Below the pieces are notes generated by a model that saw nothing but the letters and a program-made list of their open reading frames with translations, did not search any database and was not told the origin of the DNA. From Nemophila menziesii (Eukaryota; Streptophyta; Magnoliopsida; Boraginales; Hydrophyllaceae): a DNA stretch of 64,000 nucleotides. The translations under genes and the position numbers were made by a program. How positions within the stretch are numbered: the first letter of the stretch is position 1; each line of letters starts with the position of its first letter. The DNA is taken from assembly GCA_029959085.1 (NCBI GenBank), contig JARWIR010000008.1, forward strand, positions 22,832,818 through 22,896,817. Direction: 5' to 3'. Positions 36,066 to 47,044 of this stretch are shown piece after piece.

Positions 36066-36320
36066 GCGGTATACCGGCCGTAGGGCCCGGTATACCGGAG
36101 CTTCTGTCTAATAAATCCATGCTTCGTCGAAAAACACGAGATGTAAACACGTGGCCTCGGGTTTTTGGTTGTGCGGTATACCGGAAGAATGGCCTGGTAT
36201 ACCGGAGCTGCTTGCTTTCAAAATTGTACCTCTCGGCATTAAACACGTGACTGGTACCGTGGGCTCGTGTTTCTGACCTGCGGTATACCACCGGTAGGGC
36301 CCGGTATACCGGTGGCAGGT
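36066..36320. repeat. 107-bp tandem repeat with GGTATACCGG palindromes
   Basis: Three units start at 36066, 36173 and 36280, exactly 107 bp apart. Each begins GCGGTATACC, is followed about 20 bp later by a second GGTATACCGG, and has GGCC or GGCCC between. The first two units also share an AACACGTG stretch; the third is cut short. The block is far more GC-rich than its surroundings. The minus frame across it (36007-36357) has no known match. Confidence 0.88.
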
Positions 36321-36529
36321 CAGAACATGCCCAAAAGATTTCGTTTTTGCTTCCCAAACTCGATTCCTTTAATACCTAACATCCAAAAACACTTATACCT
36401 TTCTCAAATACACAATATCAACTAAAAATAACTAATCTAATCTAAAATATAACAATATAAATCACTATGGGATGTCTCCCAAAGAGCACTTTTGTCTAAC
36501 GTCTTTCAAAGTTAGACGAGTTACCTCGG

Positions 36530-37264
36530 TTATTTCTTTTTATAGCCTCCCCAGCAGTGAGTGAGATGATTAACACTTACCAATTTGAGCTTACAACCTT
36601 TGATAGCTTTTATTTCGACCACTCCTTTTGAGATGATTTGCGTGATGATATATGGCCCCTTCCAAGAAGTGTTATGTTTGGGGTTGGGAGGTTTCCATGC
36701 CACCTCGTCTCCTACCCCAAACTCAATCTTTTTCTCCATGGTTTCTTGGGGGCTTACTGGTTCTGGCTTCTTGGTTACAACTCTGATTGGATATAGTTCT
36801 TTTGACTCATTTTTCTTTTTCTTCTTTCCCGAAACATAGAATGTTTCGGAGTTATCTTCAATACGGAGAGTCACGGTTCCCTCATTCACATTCACTACGG
36901 TATCGCTGGTGGCTAGGAATGGACGCCCAAGAATGAATGGGACGTTCTTATCTGCTTTATAGTCGAGAATAGTAAAGTTCGTGGGAATAACAAGGTTACC
37001 TACCTGAAGGAGTACATCCTCAATTACTCCGCACGACTTTGCTGTTGATTGATCCGCAAGTTGTAAGATTACGGATGTCGATTTCACATCACTAATACCA
37101 ATATTCTTGAATATACTTTTGGGCATGATGTTCACACTTGCCCTTAAATCACACATGGCTTTTCCATGAAATACGCCACCTATTTTGATTGGGGAGGTTG
37201 AAACCTCCAAGATCTTTAAGCTTCGGTGGTAATCTTTGCTGAACTTGTGCTGATATCCCTTCAT
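36530..37264 (-). CDS. Gypsy aspartic protease joined to integrase C-terminal-like segment
   Basis: A 244-residue open frame. Residues 26-140 are a retropepsin-like domain: CDLRASVNIMP holds catalytic Asp39, but the family DLGAS/DTGA Gly is Arg41; VILQLADQS and VPFILGRPFLAT (108-119) are the later conserved strands. From residue 176 the frame reads KKIEFGVGDEVAW and WKGPYIITQI (201-210), then GVVEI, like the C-terminal domain of gypsy integrases. The roughly 1,000 residues that should lie between (RT, RNase H, integrase core) are absent, and the joining stretch is Lys-rich. The frame is intact, so the deletion was in phase. The Gly-to-Arg change makes proteolysis doubtful. It follows the gag frames on the same strand. 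Confidence 0.75.
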   Translation of the reverse strand: MKGYQHKFSKDYHRSLKILEVSTSPIKIGGVFHGKAMCDLRASVNIMPKSIFKNIGISDVKSTSVILQLADQSTAKSCGVIEDVLLQVGNLVIPTNFTILDYKADKNVPFILGRPFLATSDTVVNVNEGTVTLRIEDNSETFYVSGKKKKKNESKELYPIRVVTKKPEPVSPQETMEKKIEFGVGDEVAWKPPNPKHNTSWKGPYIITQIISKGVVEIKAIKGCKLKLVSVNHLTHCWGGYKKK

Positions 37265-37295
37265 TGAGTGTCACAGATTTGGATCTTGTGAACCT

Positions 37296-38884
37296 TTATT
37301 TATTGGAGAGTGCCTCCATAAAGAATCGATCATAGTTTCGCCTTCCTTCCATAGCTTCGAGTAAAGGGACGTTAATTTTCACTTGTTTTAACGCCTCTAT
37401 ACACTTATGTTGTTGCTCCTTTGGATAAGCGGGATAGTGGCAATGTATGGGTGGTTGTCTTGCTCTACTTCTCTCTTCAATTATTGGTTCATCAACCACT
37501 CTTGGCTTCTTAATCTCACCTTTTTCAACTTCTTTAACCCAATCTTCAACAATTATCTCATCTAAGTTCATCCGCTTTACATTTGACTTGTTTGGTAGAA
37601 CATCCCCTTTTGAGGGAGAAGGTGGCGCTTCAACGATTTTCTCGTTGTGTTCTTTAATCTTTTGAGCTTGAAGACTAAAAGTCTTAACCTTGTCGTCAAC
37701 GTATTGGATCTTCTTCATGTTAGAAGTTGTATCTTGGTCAATTGTAGGAGTTGACTTTGCATTTGTTCTATGTTGTAGTGAGCCGCATTAAATTTTTCTC
37801 TAAAAGTTGATTATGTTGGTTTAAAGCTTGATTCTGTTGTTGCAAGCTTTGCACTACTGATGCATCGATCTTTGATTCAAGTCTGCTCATATTATCCTTC
37901 GAGAAGTTGATGAATTGACTTATAGTCTCTTTCTCTTTTAACTCAGTGATTTCTTCTTGATGACGTGATTGAGCTTGACTTACATTATGTGCATTGCATC
38001 CTGGTGGTTGTTTAGCTTGGTATTCATAGGCTTGTTCTTGCAGGTATAACTGTTGAGGTGGCATTGGGATGCTTTCCTTAACTGTTATAGCGAGTTGTTG
38101 CATTTGATCTTGCAAGCTTGAAATCCTCGCTTCTTCTTCTTCGTTAGTGGTAGGATTTTGTTCTTGTGGCCAACTTATTTCGGTCTCAATGATTGTTTCC
38201 ATACCTCTCTTTGATTCTTTTGGATCCATAGAGACAAAATTAACACGACCCATATCATCTGCTCTCAGCCTTGACTCTCTATTGAGTCCATTATAGAACA
38301 TGGATAATTGTAATTGTGGCGTGTATCCATGTAGTGGACATCTTGCCAACATCTTTTGAAATCTCGTCCATGCTTCGCCAACACTTTCTCCGGCTTCTTG
38401 TAAGAAATTTAGGCTCCAATAGTTCCTTCACTCGCATACTTGTTGGATAAAATTTATCAAGGAACCTTTCTTGAAGCTTGTCACAATTGGTTATTAGCTC
38501 GGGAGGTTGATCATCTAAGCAATCGCTTGCTTTCCCGGTCAAGAAAAACTGAAACATTAAGTAATACATTTGTTATTGCGTAACACCTTCATTGATGTAG
38601 GCATCACAAAATTGCATGAATTTCTGAAAAGATCTTACCAGATCTTGATGTGTATCACCACTAAATTTTCCATAGCTCGCGAATTGATTAATTAAATTAG
38701 GATCAGGCTTAAATCTAACGGCTTGGATAGTTGGGACTCGAATCCCAATGCGTTGAACTCGATTTTGACTAGGAAAACCTAGCTCTAACCGTTGATTAGC
38801 CAATCTGAAACCTGAAAAAGACCAAAACAAAAAGAAAGCGTAAAACTGAAAACAAATAAAAACTTCTACACTAAATAAACACAA
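37296..38884 (-). pseudogene. Gypsy gag, frameshifted
   Basis: Four minus-strand frames read in order form an Athila-type Gag. 38573-38884 has FKPDPNLINQFASYGKFSGD and HQDLVRSFQKFMQFCD. 38291-38569 has LTGKASDCLDDQPPELI and LQERFLDKFYP. 37768-38352 has the EAWTRFQKMLARCPLHG region followed by a Gln-rich coiled-coil stretch. 37296-37718 has PAYPKEQQHKCIEALKQVKI and MEGRRNYDRFFMEALSNK, the segment before the protease. At least three frameshifts or stops separate them. Gag would form the virus-like particle that packages the RNA. Confidence 0.85.
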
Positions 38885-38908
38885 AATAGATTTAACTTAA
38901 AGATAAAT

Positions 38909-38925
38909 CCCCGGCAGCGGCGCCA
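38909..38925 (-). other. Gypsy primer-binding site (tRNA-Asp)
   Basis: The minus strand reads TGGCGCCGCTGCCGGGG, which complements the 3' end of plant tRNA-Asp except at one base. It lies directly inside the 5' LTR, as required to prime reverse transcription. Confidence 0.85.
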
Positions 38926-38931
38926 AAAACT

Positions 38932-40461
38932 TGGTGGGGGCAAAGGTGTGATAAATAAATAGATAAATAAAGATAATAATAAAAAGCACACACCCTTGAG
39001 AACCACAGAACTCACAACAAGTATCACAGATTGTTTACAAGTTTTAATGATAAGTTAAGTTCGTTCGCAGGGATTTAATCCGTTAGATCTACTTATATTT
39101 AACAAGCGTAGATGAATTTATATGTTTTGAATATATATAGGATAAGAGGAATAACTATCTGATATGAAATAAACAAATACGAATGCAGATAAATAAATAT
39201 GAATGTAAGTCTAATAGATTAGGGTCACTAATATGAGTCTACTTTACTAAGTTGTTATTCTAACCCGTCACAGATTAAGCATTATATATTAACCAGGATT
39301 CTAAATTCTACCTAGCCTCTATTAGGCTTAGGAGCAACCTCTCCACTACCAAGGATTCCTGAATAATGATTGGTGATTAAATCAAACCTGTATGGCTATC
39401 TAGTTAGGCAAAGGATCACAACTAGACGATTATGTGGTGTTGTCAATAACTAAGAATAATCCTAAGATTGGCCAAATCTAAGGTTGTAACAATAAGTCAA
39501 AACACATAATAACAATATACGCCAAGCTCATATCAATTAAAATAACAAATAGTATTATGGAATTAAAGACAAAATAATAACCCAACAATTGAAAGTAAAA
39601 CTTACAAAATAAAAGCTTAGAATTATGGTGAAGCCACAGATCTATAGCTGATTACCCTAAATATAGAGAAGGTGAGATGTAGAAGAGGAGTTTGTCACTC
39701 TCCAACTTCGTCTTCTTATTTTCCTATATAGGTAAGCTTTCTTCTTGGATGAATAACTTGATATTAAGGATGAATATTAAATATAAGGACCAAGTTATTA
39801 ATTAAATGTGAGAAAATACAAGTAAGGACTAAGCCTAAGCTTGAAACTGAGCAAGGACATGTTTACAATGGTATAAGGGTGTATTTATAGGTGTTTAGGA
39901 ACCCTAATTCGTTTTCTTGAAGGAGAAGGTAAGTAGTGGACTCCTAGCCCAACTCAAATTCGTAACCCTAAACATGGAATCAGACCCGTTTTTGTTTTGG
40001 TCCTAACAACTTCAATTCTTATCCGTTTGACACGTATGAGTAGTCGAAATTCATCGTCTCAGAAAGATCTTTAACTTTGCTCTTGACCGTCTCTCCAAAT
40101 TCCCCACCGATTTTGAGATATAAGCTGATTTGTGGTCGTGGGTGGTGAAATTCAGATTTATGGCAGCTTTTCCTTTTCCATATTTTAGCTTTTGTTTTCT
40201 TATCTCCAATTTCCATGCTTATCTTCTTTCCATATCTCTTAGTCTTTGACTTGGACTCTAATTAATCTCCATAATTATCTTTAAAGCTTCACACTAAATA
40301 AATAATTAATCCCAATATGCTTTAAAAACAATAATTTACTAAATCAAGACTCAAAATAGGAAAGTGTAGCATTTCTCAAGAAAATCGACTAGAAGACTTC
40401 CTAGATCACTAAAAATGATGTCTCCAACTGGGATTAATTCATGACAAATAGGGAGACATCA
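38932..40461 (-). repeat. Gypsy 5' LTR (about 1.53 kb)
   Basis: Outer border GGGAGACATCA at 40461; inner border TGGTGGGGGC at about 38932, a few bases from the primer-binding site. The outer 870 bp matches the truncated 3' LTR. The small minus frame 40019-40216 is repeated in the other LTR at 33068-33265 and is LTR sequence, not a gene. Confidence 0.85.
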
Positions 40462-42018
40462 GATGAGTTAAACACTGTTTGAGCATAAGTTTTAGATATA
40501 TATATCGAATATTATAAAGTGTTGAACTATAAACTTTGTATATACACTATTAGAATTTTTCATATGTTAAGTGCAAGATTATCCGAGCATCATTTTCTAT
40601 GCAAAAACATGTATCTTTCTTTCATACTATTGAACATATTTTTATCTATAAATTCTTGGGTGCTTGGAATCTGAAGAAATGATCAGATAAAATTTTTCTT
40701 ATAATTAATATTTGGACATATTTTGTGAATATAGTTTCCCCATCTGAGAAACTAATTGAAAAGTCAAAAAATAGAACCACAGTTTATTTCGGGAACCTTG
40801 CACAACATGACTCAGATGGCTGATCCAATTCGAGAATCTGGTTTTATACATAAAACGACATCTCATTTTGGTTAAAATAGTCGTTGGAATTGATACGTTA
40901 GATATCAATGGGAAGAAAGTACATTATTTTAAATCGGCAACTTTGATATGTTCACACCAGCATTTTCAGTTTGATTCAAGACAGATTTCTTAAATAAGAT
41001 TTGTTGGATACTTTTAAGGTTACGAATACCCCTACCAAAGGAGATTTTAAATAACCTCTTCAAACCCCACTTCATCACTATATAATCATACTTTTTAAGA
41101 AGAGCCTACAACCCATTATATTCATTTCGATATCATTGGTATAGGCTTGTTGTTATTCATTGTATTATCTACTCCTTAGGAGTAATGTAATTGAACACTT
41201 ATCAAACATAAGATAGTAGCTCTTGATTTTGAATAGGATTGATGATCCAAGTGAAGAGAAGAGGGGTTCGAGTTTGAGGAGAAGGCTCCCCCATAAAATC
41301 ACTAAAAGCCCTACAGATGATGTCTCAAGAGTATATTATTCTATCGCAAAAGGACATACATCATTTTGTAACTATTCATGTACTGTATGACAATGAACCC
41401 ACATATTTATTTTTCTTAAGACACGATATCACGTCTTTCTGACCTTAGTATTTTAAGTAGGTTTGGTATTTTGTTGGGTATAAATATATGACCTCTTAGA
41501 ATTGAATGTCTATTAGAGACAGTTTTGATATGATGCACAAATCAGAAGGGTATGAGTGAGCATATTCCGAGCATAAACTGAATCTCTTAGACGGTTAGTT
41601 ATTTAGATAGTGGAAATAGAACTAAAAGCTCACTCTTAAATTATGGAAATAAACCACACCGACCCTAAGCCACGTTAAAACCAAGAAGACCGTGAGATTC
41701 TTAGTTACATTATTCAATAAGAACTAAGCGAAGGGGAAGCGAGTAAATGGATAATAGACTTCATGTAAAGATTGAGGACAACCCTATAGCCTCTATTTCG
41801 AGCTAAGTATTCTAGTATCCCCTTCGTGCATTGCTAAACTAATTGGGGGTGACATTATGACTTGTGATTTTTGCATGAAAAGTGTTGTTGTGGATTACTT
41901 CCTAGAGCGTGTCTTCTTGAGACTTTGTTGTCATTTTCTTGAGATGTTTACATGTTTCACCTTGCATGATTTGTTAAAATTTGGCCATAGTTTATTTTTT
42001 ATTTTGTCGGGATGTCAA
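40462..42018. other. Probable gypsy interior, no gene readable
   Basis: No intact frame. The stretch from about 41300 to 42018 shows features of an Athila-like 3' interior in plus orientation and leads into the polypurine tract at 42023-42036. The segment 40462-41200 was searched and nothing was recognised. Confidence 0.4.
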
Positions 42019-42022
42019 AATT

Positions 42023-43215
42023 TGAGTTGGGGGTCTTGATGTATCATCTTTTGTGATAGTGTTATAAGGTCACGAGACATCATGAGTAGGGGTTTTATGC
42101 TTCGAAGTGTTATTATTCCCTTTATATGACATTAGTTTAATTTTTATCTTATTTTGGATGTAATTTTATTTATAGAGCATTTTGGATATGATTGTATATT
42201 AACTGTAAAGAGATTAAGTACTTGGATGATATGAGACCTCGAGATGATATGAGTCCTCGAGATGGGTCAAGTCAAACTCCGAGCCAAGATGCAAGGAAGT
42301 CAAACAGGCAGTATAGGAGATCAAGTGCAACTTTTGGTGAAACTTTGAAGTCAACGTTAACGAGTCAACATATATATTTTGTGATGTTTCTGATCAAGCC
42401 TTCAAATCTCAAGATAACCCTTTGAACTAGGAGCACGTGAGAGGAAACAATTTGCAATTTGGAGTTGTGACGACAAAGTTATGCTAATGTTACCCCAATG
42501 ACTCGAACCAAATCAGAATAGGTAAAAACGTTTTCAAGTTACTTTTGACCCACCCAAGGGGTTTCTACACCCCAAACACGTGTTTGTAACTTATTATATC
42601 AGATTTTTATAATCAAAATAAAGAGGCTATCATTTTCGCAAGAGTCCACACGATTAGATACAAGGAACAAGAAGAATAGCAAGGGTTTTCACCATTTAAG
42701 TCATTCTTTTCATCAGTTTCATCAATCCTTAGTGTAATTATATATCTTTTTTCCATTCTATTAGAATGTGACATTTTTAACCTTGTAATTCACTTTTTCA
42801 TTATGTGCTAGAATCCTTAGTATCTTGAGATTGCTTAACGTATGAACCCTAGTTTATGAACATAATTTATTTCTTGTAATTTGGGAAATTCGTATTGAAA
42901 TGAGTTGATGAACTTCAGTTGAATATAATCTTGTTCAAATTTGTGAACTTATTACCATGGAAAAATTAGTGGGTTAGTATAATAATCAAACTATAGTCCG
43001 GAAGGGGGCCGAGTTGTGGAACTATTTATATTTGTTTGATATTTGACACTGAACCGGAAGATCTTGTCTAGTCAAATAATCAACAAAGTTAGAGTTTATA
43101 GTCTGAAGGTATTGTAGGATCACTCGAAAGAGGTCCCTAGAGTATGGGTTAGCCTCTATTTACCCGGGAGGGACTTAGGTGGATAGTTGAATCCCAATTA
43201 AATAGTAAAATAGAC
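42023..43215 (+). repeat. Gypsy polypurine tract and LTR-like region, plus strand
   Basis: GAGTTGGGGGTCT at 42024-42036 is the same purine tract as in the minus-strand element. It is followed at once by TGATGTATCATC, an LTR-like start. The next 1.2 kb is non-coding with LTR-like character. The right border is not defined and no partner LTR is in the window. Confidence 0.5.
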
Positions 43216-43379
43216 GCAAAGAAGAAAGTTCTTTCGCATCGATGAAATAAAAGCAAAGAAGACCAAAAAGTGGTGGAAATTTTTGTGGGAATTTAATAAT
43301 CGAAATAGATTGAGTATCGATTTATGTGTTTGGAGAATATCCAAACATACGACAACGCCAAACATATACCTCACCTTAA

Positions 43380-44025
43380 ATATGATGGGAAAAGATCCTA
43401 GTATTCCAATGCAAAATGTTGCCGTCGTTATTATACGGTGTGAAAAGATCCAACATGTACCAACACAAAACATATGCCAACGGTTTGGATGCGTTGGGAA
43501 AAGATCCAAGATATGTCAATGCAGAGCCTATGCCGACTTCAATAAAGAGTTGCGAAAAGATCAATATATGCCATGGAAATACTTTTGGGACGTGGAAAAT
43601 GTGCTGGGAAATAGTCCTACATAAGCCAACGCCTCCTTATGGCGACGATAGTAAAGCATTAGGAAAAAATCAACTATATGCCGACACATATAAAAAGTTG
43701 GGAAATGATCAATTATATTCCAATGTGGTTGGTTTTATGACGCCAAAAAACATTGGGAATAGGTCAAACATAAGCCAACGTCAAACATTTGTTGACATTT
43801 ACAAGGCGATTGGGAAAAAATCAACCATATGCCAACGCCGGATTTTTCGGACGCCTTTAAAGCGTTGGGAGATGGTCCAAAATAAGCCAATGTTTTACCT
43901 ATGCTGACTTCAGTAAATGTTGGGAAATCTCAATCATATTCCAACACTAATCATTTGTTGTCGCATAATAGGCGTTGGGAAAAGTTCCAACATATGCCGA
44001 CGCCAAACTTATGCCAACTGATTTA
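43380..44025. repeat. Degenerate tandem-repeat array of 60-70 bp units
   Basis: About nine diverged units. Each has GCGTTGGGAAAAGATCCAAC or a variant, then ATATGCCAACGCC, then an ACATATGCCGAC-like stretch. The array resembles subterminal repeat arrays of CACTA transposons, but no CACTA terminus was found next to it. The plus frame at 43416-43907 results from the unit periodicity and is not regarded as a gene. Confidence 0.7.
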
Positions 44026-44640
44026 ATTCATTGGGGAAATAACTTAACTAAATAAATGGTCTCCTTCAAATAAATTGTTTCAATTTAATAATTTCAAATT
44101 GTTAACGATAGGATTTATATGAATTAATTGCACAATAGTTTGACTTTTTGGAGAAATAGGTGTGCCAATATCATTGTGGTAAGTAAATAAAATAAATAAT
44201 TATAGTAATATTTAAGGATATAAGGCCCAAATGAGTTAATATAATTTGTTTAAGTATATTTATAAAAAATTTAAAGGATTAGAATCATAAATATAGTTCT
44301 CTTAATTATCTAAGGACTGTATTTTAATAAAAATACAATCACCAATTACTACAACTTTAAACGATTTAGAACACAATTATGAAATTCCCCTTAAAATAAC
44401 ACGACACTATATTTAGTATCCTACATAGGGAAATCATTTCTTTGAATTTCAAACTTAACGAAATATTCAAACTTTTAATTTCATGATCTTTTCTTCATAT
44501 TGGTCAAAATCAATTGGAACTCAAATTAAATATTTAACTTTTGAATTCTAATTAAAATAAAATATTAGAGAATATGATATCCTCAAATACGTCCTTAAAG
44601 TGGATGTTTTCAAGGATATGGATAAGGGTAAGTAATGATA
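44026..44640. other. AT-rich intergenic DNA
   Basis: Nothing recognised on either strand. Confidence 0.45.
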
Positions 44641-44688
44641 TGTTAGGTTAGACTCGATAAGGATACTCGTATAAAAGGGAACACATTC

Positions 44689-44904
44689 TTGAACAAACTA
44701 ATTCATGATAATAAGTCATATATAGGAATTCCCCAGTATAGGAAGGTAGTGATACATACTGATTACCTTGGGATTCTCCAAGTCCATTCTACGGCGTCTG
44801 AATCAAACTGTAGAGTTCAACCTCTTATGCATAGAATTAAAGAGTTTGTCTTTTTAGATCCTTTATTTCTGTTAGACATAGTTTTAAGTATAGAAATGAT
44901 TTGA
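44689..44904 (+). pseudogene. Possible LINE RNase H fragment
   Basis: The 71-residue frame contains VVIHTDYLGILQVHSTAS and VQPLMHRIKEFVFLD. The order TD-L-x-x-LQ followed by a helix resembles the second half of the plant LINE RNase H domain. The similarity is weak and there is no supporting domain on either side. Confidence 0.3.
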
Positions 44905-44959
44905 GCATATCTTTTTCATTCTTTTCAATTTCGTTCCTAAAATATAGGACATGATAAAC

Positions 44960-45431
44960 ATGGGAAATTTATTTGAGCACATCTCCTTCATTACTTGGCC
45001 AAATTCAGTTTACCACCTATCAAAACGACCGTAATTCAAAATTCTATCTGACCCTAAAATATCTCCTTAAAATTCAAAATTGATTTTCTTCAGTCTTCAA
45101 AATACTGGACGTCCTTACAACTTTGACAGATTTATTTGACAGCTTTTCCTTTCCTATGTCAACTTTGTTTCTTTTTTACTCTCGATTTCTCTTTGGATCT
45201 TCTTTCCTTAACTCCTTGCAATTTATTTAGCATCTAATTATATTCCATAAACCCAAGAGCTTCACATTAACACATAAATTATACCAAATATGCTCTAAAA
45301 GTAATAAATCTCCAAATCAAGGCATATATTAAGAAAATATCTAATAATGGGGTAAAATACCTTAACAATTAATATAATACACCTAAAATTATATATCATG
45401 AGTGGATTAATTCATCATAAATATAGATACA
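44960..45431 (-). repeat. Diverged gypsy LTR fragment
   Basis: Aligns with the outer part of the gypsy LTRs (33060-33510 and 40015-40461). Shared landmarks are GACAGCTTTTCCTTTCC, AGCTTCACA, CAAATATGCTCTAAAA and the end GGATTAATTCATCATAAATA followed by GATACATCA. The end coincides with the left border of duplication unit A. Confidence 0.7.
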
Positions 45432-45779
45432 TCACAAGCACTGATCCTAATCGTAGGGGTATCCTATTTCTAACATGATCGCGATACTATGCATAAATCT
45501 ATCGAACATCACATACATTCAAAACCATATGCATACATCTTGAACACATCACGTACATGCACATATACACATCCATAAATAGAACCCATGAAACCAGGAT
45601 CCTAAAATATTCCATGAATAATGTTGTATTGTCTCTAGTGCCGATTATAAGATCTCCTAAATTTTAGGAAAAACTGGACCCCCGTTCTCAAAATTCTTAA
45701 ATTTCCCTTTGGTCCATGTACACCTTGAAATTTTGTTTTGACCCCATAGGATTTGGGTTTACATATTTTAAACATTATT

Positions 45780-46085
45780 ATTAATAATCTTTAAAAGGAC
45801 CCTTAGGATTTTGATTCTGATCCCATCTCCTCATCTCTATCACTTTCGAATATCTCATCCCCATCAATATCTTCTTTCGAATTGGATCCTATCTCTCCAT
45901 CTACTTACCCGCCTCTTTTCTCTCCGTCATATCCATTTTCCTCTTCTTCGACTTCTTCATTCATTTTCCCATATCCTCATTTCACTCTCTTCATCTCCAT
46001 ATGCCACCGTTATCATTTGATCTTCTTGTGGCCCAATTACTATCTCACGAGTTGTTACTGGCATAACATTCAATTTTACTACACA
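45780..46085 (-). pseudogene. Acidic peptide remnant (three copies in the window)
   Basis: On the minus strand the sequence reads MPVTTREIVIGPQEDQ and ends with EDIDGDEIFESDRDEEMG then a stop, with an EEVEEEENGYDG stretch between in another frame. Equivalent sequence occurs at about 55190-55500 and 63415-63730. All three copies carry an internal stop or shift. The acidic composition could come from a transposase linker or a nuclear protein; the family is not recognised. The plus frames rich in His, Leu and Ser at the same place are antisense shadows. Confidence 0.35.
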
Positions 46086-46489
46086 AGTTTAACTTAATTT
46101 TTACTTGCATTCTACGAGATCATGGCATCGATATATGTTGACCTAAACGTATTACCTTCGTTTACATCTATCACGTCTAGCCACTTGAAAAAATATGGAT
46201 ACACATATTTTTCAAAGGCTTTTCATCTATCTACATGCTCATAGAATAATAAATATGTTCAAAAATAACATTTTTGTTAGAAATTATAGTGTGTACATTA
46301 TACAACCTAGTTTGTTTATATACTACATAATTAGTTGCCTTACTACGATCATGCACGCAAGTCCTTTCAGACGTGATGTGCATCATGTTGTGATAGATTT
46401 CATAAGTTTATTTGCCATGTCACCTTCTTAGTTGTATAACCTTAGTTTATCAAGGTATAGCGAAAGTCCAATTGTCGACCATTCTATTA

Positions 46490-46959
46490 TTACCACTCTG
46501 TAAGGGTAAAACACGTATGTAGCCTAAAATACAGACCAACCGTGCAAAATATTGCAACACTTTCTTTCTTGTAACTTCTTTCTCTTGAAGATACATTTTC
46601 CTTCTTTTTTAATGCTAATGGATTCAGTTGTCCCACACAATATTCGAATTGATTTATTAACCAAATCGTTTGCAAAACATCTTATTTGTGTAAGTGGGTA
46701 GTTCCTATTTCCACCCTCTACACCAATTAGAAGTTTTACATCATTACTCGTGAAATGCTATTGCGGAATTATCTTTCCACATAAGAATCTTTTTATCCTT
46801 CCTTATGTGGAGTTCTTTAACAAAATATAGAACGAGTAGTGCTTTGCATGCATGAATGTGTTGTCTCGTAATGTTTAGGTGTTTTAAAACTTGGAACAAC
46901 CCATCCACAAATAATTTAACTTCGTACGTCATATCTGCATCAATATAAAAGAAATACAA
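46490..46959 (-). pseudogene. Unrecognised minus-strand frames
   Basis: Two frames, 46744-46959 (ends KKILMWKDNSAIAFHE) and 46490-46675, may be parts of one broken gene. The unit B counterparts (56230-56430, 55900-56085) differ by a 1-bp frameshift and a block of about 60 bp near 56160-56225 that is absent from unit A. No family recognised. Confidence 0.3.
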
Positions 46960-47044
46960 GTGTTAAGTCAGTCAATATCACAAAAAAAGCTGTTAAATAA
47001 GGTAATCCCATCTGCTTTGGTTATTGGACAAATCCCATGACATT

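Larger units (their letters stand above)
32641..40461 (-). mobile_element. Athila-like Ty3/gypsy retrotransposon, internally deleted
   Basis: Minus-strand element. 5' LTR 38932-40461, primer-binding site 38909-38925, gag 37296-38884, protease frame 36530-37264, long non-coding 3' part, polypurine tract 33511-33523, truncated 3' LTR 32641-33510. The primer site complements the tRNA-Asp 3' end and is typical of the Athila/Tat group. No reverse transcriptase, RNase H or integrase core is present, so the element could only have moved with enzymes from a relative. gag has frameshifts. The left LTR end is missing. Confidence 0.85.

Noticed and set aside
36007..36357. 116-residue minus-strand frame
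   Set aside because: Generated by the GC-rich 107-bp tandem repeat inside the gypsy non-coding region; peptide has no recognisable family.
43416..43907. 163-residue plus-strand frame with repeating ALGK/MPTS-like peptide
   Set aside because: The periodicity follows the underlying DNA repeat array, homologous units are open in other frames too, and no domain or start context supports a protein.
43380..44025. CRISPR-like array
   Set aside because: Units are degenerate, without constant repeats and unique spacers of fixed length, and the genome is a plant.
45811..46097. Ser/His/Leu-rich frames repeated in all three units
   Set aside because: Antisense of the acidic minus-strand remnant; conservation is due to the segmental duplication, not selection on these frames.
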